NCBI GenBank assembly: GCA_022572905.1
Contig: JACZUZ010000182.1
Coordinates: 1-5,267 of the forward strand
Length of the DNA stretch: 5,267 nucleotides
Reading direction: 5' to 3'
DNA from: Candidatus Zixiibacteriota bacterium
Lineage (GTDB): Bacteria > Zixibacteria > MSB-5A5 > GN15 > JACZUZ01
Positions 1-4,979 of this stretch are shown here, in pieces; within the stretch, counting starts at the first letter, position 1, and each line of letters starts with the position of its first letter. The translations under genes were made by a program, and so were the position numbers. Below the pieces are notes generated by a model, which had not been told where the DNA came from, made no database searches, and saw only the letters and a program-made list of their open reading frames with translations.

Positions 1-425
1 AGATGATCGATAACTGCGAATGGGTGTCGGACATGATGATAGACCGCAAGAAAGAAAACGAGTTCGAAGGTTCCGTGTTTTTCGGGAGAGATATCCATCA
101 AATCCTTGCGTTCGAACTTAATCATTGAATTGAGAGCTCTCTTAACAAGCTCAAATTTCTTTTCCGCTCTGTTGCTCGCGTCAATCGCCAGAATCGGCGC
201 AGCGCCCCTGCGTTCCGCCTCAAACGCGAAGAAACCCTCGTTGCATCCTATGTCAAGAACCGACTTTCCTACCAGGCTATCCGGAAGATTCATCATCGTC
301 AGTTTTTTTTCTGAGGTGTCGTCTGTTTCACCAGGTGTCACAACACCGTCGCCGAGTGATATACGCTGATACCATTCATGCTTGTTGATTTCTTCCAACA
401 AGGCCTGGCGACTAATTTGACTCAT
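1..425 (-). CDS. Class I SAM-dependent methyltransferase, CmoB/Methyltransf_9-like (C-terminus beyond window)
   Basis: The frame opens at ATG (423-425) and runs off position 1, giving 141 residues. Residues 17-32 (HEWYQRISLGDGVVTP and following) match the substrate-side signature of the tRNA-uridine CmoB/DUF1698-type group, where an aromatic 'W-Y/F' precedes 'L..G..T.G'. Motif I of the SAM-binding Rossmann fold is VLDIGCNEG (56-64), the acidic post-I residue lies in IDAS (81-84), and FFLAVYHHVRHP (124-135) fits the motif IV region. CmoB itself acts on tRNA, but many homologues inside sugar clusters are annotated only as methyltransferases, so a sugar or glycan substrate is my inference from context. 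The start lies 24 bases after the stop of the epimerase gene on the same strand, so co-transcription is likely. No good Shine-Dalgarno precedes the ATG, which suggests translational coupling. The fold is sure; the substrate is not. Confidence 0.85.
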   Translation of the reverse strand, partial: MSQISRQALLEEINKHEWYQRISLGDGVVTPGETDDTSEKKLTMMNLPDSLVGKSVLDIGCNEGFFAFEAERRGAAPILAIDASNRAEKKFELVKRALNSMIKFERKDLMDISPEKHGTFELVFFLAVYHHVRHPFAVIDH

Positions 426-449
426 TGTCTGTTTTGTATTGGTGTAAGA

Positions 450-1388
450 TTATTGAATGGCGAACCAACTGACCGTTTCGGCCAGTCCGTCCTGAAAGGA
501 TGTCGCCGCAGAAATTCCCAGCAATCTCTTCATCTTCCTTGTATCGGCGCATGTGCAAGGGTCATCACCCGGTTTGAGCGGCTCGAATTTTGGAGGAATA
601 TCCTTACCGGTAATCTTCTGAACCAATTTCAGTAATTTTATAATCGATGTTTGCTGACCAGTTCCGACATTTATGGAGTTCCCAACAACCGACGTGAGAT
701 GTCCGGCCTTTCGTATCGCCCGAATTATGTCTTTTATATAGATAAAGTCTCGGGTTTGGGTTCCTCTACCATAGACAGTTGGAGTTTTTCCGCTTAGTAA
801 CTTTGTCGAGAAATTTGGGATTACGGCCGAATACTGCGATTTCGGATTCTGGCGCGGGCCGTATACACTAAAAAATCTCAGAGAAACAGTTTCTAAACCG
901 TAAAGCCGGTAATAAAGACTGCAAAATTGCTCGCCTAGAAGTTTGCTAGTCGCGTAGGGGGAGGCGCCTTCCAGTTGGGCGGTTTCAACAAATGGAACCT
1001 TCTTGAGGGCGCCATAAACCGACGCTGACGAGGCAAAAACTACCCTTTTGACGCCCTCGCGTCGAGCGGCCTCAAGCAGATTCCAGGTCCCGGTTATGTT
1101 TGAATCCCAGGTAGAAACGGGATCCTCAACGGACAATAAGACCGAAGATATTGCGGCGAGGTGATAAATTTCACTTACACCTTTTGTTGCTTTTTGAAGA
1201 GTTTTCAGATTTTTGATATCTCCTTTGATCAAGTCGATCCGGGAAAGAGAATTAGAGAGATTCCCGCGGGCGCCGGTGGAGAAATTATCATATACGCGCA
1301 CTTTTCTTCCGCTTTTTACAAGAGAGTCTACCAAATGGGAGCCAATAAACCCGGCGCCTCCGGTTACGAGAACTATTCTTGGCTTCAC
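450..1388 (-). CDS. NAD-dependent sugar epimerase/dehydratase (extended SDR, UDP-glucose 4-epimerase-like)
   Basis: The 312-residue product is full length for the extended short-chain dehydrogenase family that acts on nucleotide sugars in the cytoplasm. The N-terminal NAD-binding motif is TGGAGFIG (9-16), followed by YDNFSTG (33-39) and GDI (56-58). The serine-rich strand is SSASVYG (120-126), and the catalytic YxxxK pair is Y145/K149 in YATSK. RFFSVYGPRQNP (171-182) and GRGTQTRDFIYIKD (207-220) are typical of UDP-hexose 4-epimerases and related GalE/WbpP-like enzymes. The start codon is GTG (1386-1388), supported by AAAGGA about 10 bases upstream (1399-1404). The following gene on the same strand is a methyltransferase, suggesting a pathway that makes a modified NDP-sugar for a surface glycan. 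Whether it epimerises UDP-Glc, UDP-GlcNAc or another sugar, or dehydrates instead, cannot be told from sequence alone. The C-terminal GDDPCTCADTRK (274-285) deviates slightly from the usual GDV..S.AD pattern. Confidence 0.93.
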   Translation of the reverse strand: MKPRIVLVTGGAGFIGSHLVDSLVKSGRKVRVYDNFSTGARGNLSNSLSRIDLIKGDIKNLKTLQKATKGVSEIYHLAAISSVLLSVEDPVSTWDSNITGTWNLLEAARREGVKRVVFASSASVYGALKKVPFVETAQLEGASPYATSKLLGEQFCSLYYRLYGLETVSLRFFSVYGPRQNPKSQYSAVIPNFSTKLLSGKTPTVYGRGTQTRDFIYIKDIIRAIRKAGHLTSVVGNSINVGTGQQTSIIKLLKLVQKITGKDIPPKFEPLKPGDDPCTCADTRKMKRLLGISAATSFQDGLAETVSWFAIQ

Positions 1389-1490
1389 AGTCAGCTAATC
1401 CTTTAACGTTGAATTTGAACTAGTTAGGAATAATACGGAGAGACATTGAATCTATTTCCGCATTTCCGCTAAGAATATGGCGCATAGCTT

Positions 1491-1521
1491 ATTGTAGCGC
1501 AACCCAAATCAGATCAGTCGA
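1491..1521 (-). promoter_or_regulatory. Weak candidate promoter for the epimerase-methyltransferase operon
   Basis: On the minus strand a TACAAT box (plus-strand 1491-1496, five of six matches to the -10 consensus) lies 19 bases downstream of TCGACT (1516-1521, four of six to the -35 consensus). It would give a leader of about 100 bases before the GTG at 1388. The spacing is long and the -35 is poor, so this is only a suggestion. No clear operator or terminator was seen between 1389 and 1568. Confidence 0.2.
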
Positions 1522-1568
1522 TTTGTGAATTGTTGTGAGTTGATTGGAAATCGTGTAGGCATGTAAGG

Positions 1569-1861
1569 TTATAGCCTCAGTTTAGCAACCTTTGACGAAC
1601 AAATATACATGTTTTCTCGCCAGCTGTACACACCCGGATTAAATGCGGGGAGGTGGTTCAGTATGGTCACTAATGGGTCGAAGTCGACTAGATTCGCGTA
1701 CCCCATTGACTCATGAGATACAAGAGCCCAGTTTCTACTTATGTCTGTGTTCTCAATGAAAGGTAGAATAGGAATGTCTACTTCAGTAATCTTGTTCAGC
1801 TGTCAAAATTTTCAGGATAATTAAATGTATCGTGCCAGAGCAGGGTAACCAGATTTCGAGT
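1569..1861 (-). pseudogene. C-terminal remnant of an unidentified gene, frameshifted
   Basis: No intact gene fills 1389-1917, but the minus strand carries a stop-free stretch of 77 codons (1572-1802, stop TAA at 1569-1571). Its translation looks like real protein, with segments such as VDIPILPFIENTDISRNWAL, LVDFDPLVTILNHLPAFNPG and VYSWRENMYICSSKV. Directly upstream, in another frame (1799-1861), is a short protein-like stretch containing NLVTLLWHDTFNYPENFDS. A single frameshift near 1799-1802 would join them. Neither stretch has a start codon with a ribosome site, and the stretch ends at a stop at 1862-1864. I read this as the tail of a decayed or truncated gene on the same strand as the sugar epimerase, so probably part of the same glycan cluster. 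I do not recognise the family. The LLWHDTF segment faintly recalls polysaccharide-deacetylase-like proteins, but this is too short to rely on. Confidence 0.42.
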
Positions 1862-1917
1862 TCAACTGTGGAAGTTATACGATTATAAAGAAAGGTAGAG
1901 AATTCTGGGAAACCAGA

Positions 1918-2733
1918 TTGAGGAGGATTCGTCGGTGGTGGCCGTGGAGTACGCAAGATTTGTCGCCATCATCCACCCCGTCGTCGTGGAACACCGAATC
2001 TTTGACCGCTCTTCTTGCAAAAGCGCCCGAAGAGTCTCGGAGCTTGCTCGAACTGGTCTATTACGGCTCTAGCGATGATCGAGAGCTTGGACTTATCAAG
2101 AGTTTTCGAGACGCCTCCCACAGCGCCAAGAAACGAAGCATGGTCTTGACCTCAGTGATCGGTGGCCTTTCTTGCCTGAATGTAATTGTAGCGCTGAAAC
2201 CCAAGCGCCTCTACTTCTTTGATGCTAATCCCATGCAACTGCTACTATTTGAAATGGTCCGTAGGGTCATTCTGACTAGCCGAGATAAGCAAGACTTTCT
2301 ACTGAAAATTCGACGCCGTAACTATCGTGTTCATTCGAACTGGGAACAAGAGTTGCAGAACAATCTTTCGATAAAAATGGCGCTGGATGAAGGCATACAA
2401 TCGGAAAGGAAGCTGTGCGGTCTCAACAGGCGACCTCTGGAACGTAGCTGGAGATATGGTTTGAATCGGTTCGAGAAGTTAAAACGCATCTTGCTCAACA
2501 CGCCGCTCACTTTACTCATCGAGGACACCCGCAACGAAGACTTCGTCGATTTCCTATTAAGACAACCAAATCATTGGATATATCTCTCCAATATTTGGGA
2601 GATGTCGTCGAGGCTCCAACAATCAACGAACAAAGCGCCGCCATCACCAACAATGGTGGGTGAAGATGATACGATTCTAATGTACAGCCGACCATACGTC
2701 ATTAAGTTCCGTAGGTTTGAAAGACTCTCCTAA
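1918..2733 (+). CDS. Putative SAM-binding transferase, weakly DUF3419/BtaA-like; function unknown
   Basis: A 271-residue frame with no ATG before codon 75. The TTG at 1918 is the most upstream usable start after an in-frame TAA at 1846-1848. A perfect AGGAGG lies at 1921-1926, inside the first codons, so it cannot serve this TTG. In-frame TTG codons at 1960 and 2002 are alternatives. Residues 76-107 (VLTSVIGGLSCLNVIVAL, then KRLYFFDANPMQ) look like a degenerate Rossmann motif I followed by an acidic residue (D102) at the end of strand two. LTLLIEDTRNEDF (197-209) and HWIYLSNIWEM (219-229) resemble the later strands of DUF3419 proteins, which move the aminocarboxypropyl group of SAM (for example BtaA). 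The glycine-rich loop is weak, so SAM use is inference. The N-terminus (RRIRRWWPW) is basic and aromatic, with no signal peptide. The gene faces away from the glycan operon and ends 14 bases before an IS3 end, so it may be an insertion-trimmed neighbour. Confidence 0.62.
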   Translation: MRRIRRWWPWSTQDLSPSSTPSSWNTESLTALLAKAPEESRSLLELVYYGSSDDRELGLIKSFRDASHSAKKRSMVLTSVIGGLSCLNVIVALKPKRLYFFDANPMQLLLFEMVRRVILTSRDKQDFLLKIRRRNYRVHSNWEQELQNNLSIKMALDEGIQSERKLCGLNRRPLERSWRYGLNRFEKLKRILLNTPLTLLIEDTRNEDFVDFLLRQPNHWIYLSNIWEMSSRLQQSTNKAPPSPTMVGEDDTILMYSRPYVIKFRRFERLS

Positions 2734-2747
2734 GAATGTGAATCGGG

Positions 2748-2910
2748 TGACTTGCCACCATCTTTGGTCTAGTTTGAATGAGAGTTTTGCGGTGGTTTCG
2801 TTTCAAGCGACTTTGACCTCCCGGGCTTTGGACTCAGTGATGAACTCCGCCGGAGTCTGGTATCCCAGTGAGCTATGAGGTCGGTGTTGGTTGTAATCCA
2901 GACGCCAGAA
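2748..2910 (-). mobile_element. Truncated IS3-family insertion sequence, right end
   Basis: This remnant comprises the last codons of an IS3-type transposase plus about 55 bases to a candidate terminal repeat. On the plus strand the outer end would be TGACTTGCCACC (2748-2759), which begins with TG as IS3-family ends do. The matching left end is absent from the window, so this is a fragment. It lies between the stop of the 1918-2733 gene and the stop of the integrase gene. The exact inner boundary near 2910 is judged only from where transposase similarity fades. Confidence 0.55.
2803..2910 (-). pseudogene. IS3-family transposase (OrfB) C-terminal fragment
   Basis: Read on the minus strand, this segment encodes FWRLDYNQHRPHSSLGYQ followed by TPAEFITESKAREVKVA and a TGA stop (2803-2805). 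The block Y-N-x-x-R-P-H-S-S-L-G-Y-x-T-P-A-E-F is the C-terminal hallmark of DDE transposases of the IS3 family (rve integrase core), just after the catalytic glutamate region. Only about 35 of the usual 270-300 OrfB residues remain. The frame stays open to the right (into 2938), but residues upstream of FW no longer look like transposase, so the break is near 2908-2910, about 30 bases from the integrase stop codon. It cannot be active. The family assignment is firm. Confidence 0.8.
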
Positions 2911-2938
2911 AGATATACTCGGATCACAATGAATTACT

Positions 2939-4081
2939 TCACGACCCAAACCGTTTCATTACCGATTTCATGTGACTTGTTGTTGGATGTACATAAATCT
3001 GCGTCGTCTCAAGGTTCCTATGTCCGGCGATCTTTTGCATAGTGGGTAGGTCAATTCCAAATTCTGTTAATCCCCAGGTAATAAACGTGTGGCGCAAGTC
3101 ATGGGGGCCCCGCATATCGTCAATCTCCGCCACTCTTGCGCAATCCAATAGCCAGCGGCGCACCAAAGTCTCGCGAAGTCTCTTTCCTCTCTTGCCGCAA
3201 AAGATGAATCTGTCCTTTTTGGGATTCAGAGTGCGAAGTTCTCTTAGTATCTCTTCGGATTCAAGAGTGAAAGGTATCTCGCGCTCATAGGTTTTAGGGT
3301 CCCAGAAAGATTTGCGTTGGACTTTTATTACTCCACGGCGAAAGTCTATATCGCTCCATTGAAGGTGGGCTAATTCGTCTATTCTTAAGCTAGTATTTAC
3401 CAGAAATCTCCACAGAATACTCTGGCCTCGTTTGTTTGAGTTCAGCCTTTCGATATCCTCTGAAACAGTCAAAAGTCTTGCGAACTCTTCTCTCGTGAGA
3501 ACTTTTCGGGGCTTTGAATCAGTAGTCTTGAGTTTCTTCAGACCCTTGAGAGGGTTTTCACGTAACTGACCCTGTTGCATCGCCCAATACAACCATGAGC
3601 GAAAGACAGATAACTCTACGTTAATGGTCTTAAATCTTGGGGGCTTCGTCTTAGTACTGAATTTTGATCCATTCGGCGTAACCCTGCTCGCCCGTCGCCA
3701 CGCTTGGTACTCGCTAAAATGCGCCCGTGAGAGCTTACCTACAACAATGGTAGAAGGAAAAGTTTCGTTGAGAAACTCCAGCAGATGATCCAGTGCGTTT
3801 TTGTAACGAATGTACGTGCGGGGCTTACGTAAGCGATGAGTATGGTTCAGAAACTTTTCAATTGAATCGGTTATCAAAACGTTCTCAGGCTGGCCAAGAA
3901 AGTCAAACTTGCGAGTTTCCAGTTCCGCCTCAATGCGACGCTTGAGTTTTAACGCTACAGTTTTGGAACTGCCCGCAGACTTGCTGCGATGCCTACCATC
4001 TTGATAATAGCCAACATACCAGCTTGTACTGGTCTTCCCAGTTGTCTTGCTAACGCTCTGCTTTGGATAGACGCATGCCAT
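2939..4081 (-). CDS. Tyrosine-family site-specific recombinase (integrase)
   Basis: This 380-residue protein is a complete phage or genomic-island integrase that cuts and rejoins DNA at short attachment sites. The N-terminal 60 residues (SWYVGYYQDGRHRSKSAG at 20-37, then a basic helix) form an arm-binding-type domain. Residues 70-185 form the SAM-like core-binding domain. The catalytic domain (about 193-380) holds the full active-site set: R233 in SLRIDEL, K263 in DPKTYER, H327 and R330 in HDLRHTF, H354 in GHRN, and the nucleophile Y363 in QIYVH. The ATG at 4079-4081 is the natural start. The ribosome site is weak. Upstream are a palindrome and a promoter-like pair (4127-4157), then an orphan tRNA-Ser 3' end (4187-4210) that is the likely core site. 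The gene's downstream side stops at a broken IS3 end, so no cargo of a left-hand element directly follows it. The gene appears intact and could be functional. Confidence 0.95.
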   Translation of the reverse strand: MACVYPKQSVSKTTGKTSTSWYVGYYQDGRHRSKSAGSSKTVALKLKRRIEAELETRKFDFLGQPENVLITDSIEKFLNHTHRLRKPRTYIRYKNALDHLLEFLNETFPSTIVVGKLSRAHFSEYQAWRRASRVTPNGSKFSTKTKPPRFKTINVELSVFRSWLYWAMQQGQLRENPLKGLKKLKTTDSKPRKVLTREEFARLLTVSEDIERLNSNKRGQSILWRFLVNTSLRIDELAHLQWSDIDFRRGVIKVQRKSFWDPKTYEREIPFTLESEEILRELRTLNPKKDRFIFCGKRGKRLRETLVRRWLLDCARVAEIDDMRGPHDLRHTFITWGLTEFGIDLPTMQKIAGHRNLETTQIYVHPTTSHMKSVMKRFGS

Positions 4082-4093
4082 CTTTCGAGTCCG

Positions 4094-4110
4094 ATTAGCT
4101 TCTAATTAGC
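4094..4110. repeat. Two ATTAGC direct repeats upstream of the integrase start
   Basis: ATTAGC occurs at 4094-4099 and 4105-4110, an 11-base period that places both copies on the same face of the helix, 13 to 29 bases upstream of the integrase ATG. They could bind a regulator or excisionase. With only two six-base copies, chance is possible. Confidence 0.25.
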
Positions 4111-4126
4111 ATCTTCGGCTCCAGAA

Positions 4127-4157
4127 GTTAAATCGGCTTTAGCTAAACCGTTGTCAA
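4127..4157 (-). promoter_or_regulatory. Candidate integrase promoter with overlapping operator palindrome
   Basis: On the minus strand a perfect -35 TTGACA (plus-strand 4152-4157) is followed, after 19 bases, by TTTAAC (4127-4132, four of six to the -10 consensus). Between them lies the perfect 10-base palindrome TTTAGCTAAA (4138-4147), flanked by CGG and CCG (4134-4136 and 4148-4150) with a one-base bulge. A palindrome between the promoter boxes is where a repressor or autoregulating integrase would bind. The -35 is convincing; the -10 and spacing are not ideal. Confidence 0.42.
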
Positions 4158-4186
4158 GCAATAAGTAATGTGATGGTAGGAAAATA

Positions 4187-4210
4187 TGGCGGAGAGGCAG
4201 GGATTCGAAT
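4187..4210 (-). other. Orphan tRNA-Ser 3' end: probable integrase core attachment site
   Basis: On the minus strand this segment reads as the 3' end of a tRNA: T-loop TTCGAAT (4203-4209), T-stem 3' strand CCCTG (4198-4202), acceptor 3' strand CCTCTCC (4191-4197), discriminator G (4190) and CCA (4187-4189). The implied acceptor GGAGAGG with discriminator G is typical of tRNA-Ser. Upstream, where the T-stem 5' strand should be CAGGG, the sequence is ACAAA, and no D-arm, anticodon arm or GGAGAGG follows within 90 bases. This is therefore a displaced 3' fragment, not a gene. Tyrosine integrases very often use exactly this part of tRNA genes as the crossover site, and an integrase starts 105 bases away. 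Confidence 0.78.
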
Positions 4211-4220
4211 TTGTTAACAA
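4211..4220. repeat. Perfect palindrome TTGTTAACAA abutting the tRNA fragment
   Basis: This ten-base perfect palindrome starts one base after the last tRNA-identical position. It may be part of the recombinase core-binding region or a regulator site. Its position right at the junction is the main reason to list it. Confidence 0.3.
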
Positions 4221-4336
4221 TTGTAACTCGTTGGATGCCTAGCCGATCCGTCTTATATAATTGTCGTTCAATGCATTACGGATTCCATTGAGTTCAGTTT
4301 CTATTGAGTGATTTTGGCTAGTTTTGATCACCGGTT

Positions 4337-4366
4337 GGCACAAAATGGGCACAAATTTGGACACTA
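4337..4366. repeat. Three 11-base-phased repeats, possible integrase arm-type sites
   Basis: GGCACAAA occurs at 4337-4344 and 4348-4355, and a weaker third copy, GGACACTA, starts at 4359. The 11-base steps align them on one helical face. They lie about 130-160 bases from the presumed core site, the usual distance for arm-type sites bound by the N-terminal domain of tyrosine integrases. The function is inference. Confidence 0.45.
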
Positions 4367-4437
4367 CTTCACAAGCTGTTAGGTACAATCTGATAGGTCG
4401 ATCTACAATACAGTGTAAGAATATGGGTTAAGTCAGA

Positions 4438-4474
4438 AGTTCGATCCGAATGGATGGAGTTCGAGGTCGAATGT
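4438..4474. repeat. Two-unit imperfect direct repeat (AGTTCGA..CGAATG)
   Basis: AGTTCGA occurs at 4438-4444 and 4458-4464, each followed by CGAATG (4447-4452 and 4468-4473). The period of 20-21 bases is two helical turns. This could be a pair of protein-binding sites. The first unit contains a tRNA T-loop-like GTTCGATCC, but no tRNA surrounds it. Confidence 0.35.
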
Positions 4475-4541
4475 TCGTTAGAATACTTTGAAGCCTAGCC
4501 CTTGACTGGTTGAAAAATATTCTAAGTATGGATTCTGTTAC

Positions 4542-4630
4542 AGGTCGGTTAATCTGCGGCGAGAGGGCTCAGGAACTAGTCATTGACTTTTTTGCGAGTC
4601 AACTCTCTTGAATGGTCAAACCGACCTTTT
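4542..4630 (+). ncRNA. Possible structured RNA or nested inverted repeats
   Basis: AGGTCGGTT (4542-4550) pairs perfectly with AACCGACCT (4619-4627), closing a 68-base interior. Inside, GAGAG (4561-4565) can pair with CTCTC (4603-4607), and TTGACT (4583-4588) with AGTCAA (4597-4602) around an 8-base loop. The outer helix is followed by a short T-run (4627-4630). The nesting is consistent with a folded RNA, but there is no family match I recognise and no strong promoter. A protein-binding inverted repeat is an alternative. Confidence 0.3.
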
Positions 4631-4681
4631 GTTCCTATAAACTGGGACAATATTTAATATGTTTGATATTCTTGACGCTGA

Positions 4682-4843
4682 ATGGAAACACAAGGCGCTT
4701 ATGGCTACCATGATAATGACGCAGACAAGGTAACATACAATCACTTACATAGCTATCCCGATGTGCTTGGCGCAAGAACCCTGAGTTACGTCAGCCGGAT
4801 CGGATACGAAAAGATGCGCAATGCAACAAGCTCATCAATGTGA
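4682..4843 (+). pseudogene. Truncated small conserved protein of the 'TYNH-SYPD-LG' type, function unknown
   Basis: The ATG at 4682 opens a 53-residue frame ending in TGA (4841-4843). Residues 5-30 carry GAYGYHDNDADKVTYNH followed by SYPDVLG. From memory this matches the N-terminus of a hypothetical-protein family found in phages and other genomes, which starts with a G-x-x-G-F/Y block and a TYNHxDSYPxxLG signature. Those proteins are usually well over 100 residues. The frame is lost soon after GYEKMRNA (41-48), and the two other frames then look protein-like in turn up to 4979, so this is probably a decayed gene, though a genuine short form cannot be excluded. No clear ribosome site precedes the ATG. 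Its biochemical role is unknown to me. Confidence 0.5.
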
Positions 4844-4979
4844 TACCGCCACCAAGTTTCCAAGAAAAATTCATCCCTCCGATAATTCAGCAGGAAGTGT
4901 GAAAGAACTTGAGTTTAAATTGCAAAGACTCAAACTACTTAAAGTTGAAGAAAATAATGAAAATAAGCGATCAATATAA
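4821..4979 (+). CDS. Small hypothetical ORF overlapping the DNA methyltransferase start
   Basis: ATG at 4821 to TAA at 4977-4979, 52 residues. The C-terminal half (SVKELEFKLQRLKLLKVEEN, 26-45) has a charged, leucine-spaced helical pattern suggesting a short coiled coil. The N-terminal half is unremarkable. It overlaps the end of the preceding truncated frame and overlaps the methyltransferase ATG by 23 bases, so it could couple translation of that gene. It may equally be the last piece of the decayed 4682 gene, or of a neighbouring protein, read after frameshifts: in the methyltransferase frame, 4825-4899 reads NKLINVIPPPSFQEKF and on to a stop at 4900-4902, vaguely like an HsdS C-terminus. 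No family is recognised. Confidence 0.3.
   Translation: MQQAHQCDTATKFPRKIHPSDNSAGSVKELEFKLQRLKLLKVEENNENKRSI

Larger units (their letters stand above)
4211..4681. other. Non-coding attachment-side region
   Basis: No frame here gives a credible protein on either strand. The stretch holds, in order, a junction palindrome (4211-4220), three phased repeats (4337-4366), a two-unit direct repeat (4438-4474) and a nested inverted-repeat region (4542-4630). A weak promoter-like pair (TTGTTC at 4629-4634, TTTAAT at 4653-4658, 18-base gap) precedes the small gene at 4682. The density of short repeats without coding fits the arm side of an integrative element attachment site. Confidence 0.5.

Noticed and set aside
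106..635. Plus-strand open frames of 85-87 codons at 106-369 and 378-635
   Set aside because: They lie opposite the methyltransferase and epimerase genes, whose motifs are unambiguous. The plus-strand translations have no recognisable features.
1161..1406. Two overlapping plus-strand frames at 1161-1406 and 1213-1398
   Set aside because: They are antisense to the N-terminal NAD-binding region of the epimerase and are not protein-like.
1935..2072. Alternative plus-strand frame starting GTG at 1935, ideally spaced from AGGAGG (1921-1926)
   Set aside because: It runs only about 45 codons to a stop at 2070-2072 and has no family-like features, although the spacing to the ribosome site is tempting.
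2331..2534. Minus-strand 67-codon frame
   Set aside because: It is antisense to the 1918-2733 gene, with no ribosome site or motif.
3042..3290. Plus-strand 82-codon frame
   Set aside because: It is antisense to the catalytic domain of the integrase.
4187..4290. Complete tRNA-Ser gene on the minus strand
   Set aside because: Identity stops at the T-loop. The T-stem 5' strand does not pair, and no D-arm, anticodon arm or GGAGAGG acceptor strand is present to the right.
4438..4470. tRNA-like GTTCGATCC on the plus strand
   Set aside because: No acceptor stem, CCA or anticodon arm can be placed around it; the match is only the T-loop consensus.
4542..4630. Retron-type msr/msd RNA
   Set aside because: The flanking inverted repeats invite the idea, but there is no reverse transcriptase gene in the window and the next gene is a DNA methyltransferase.
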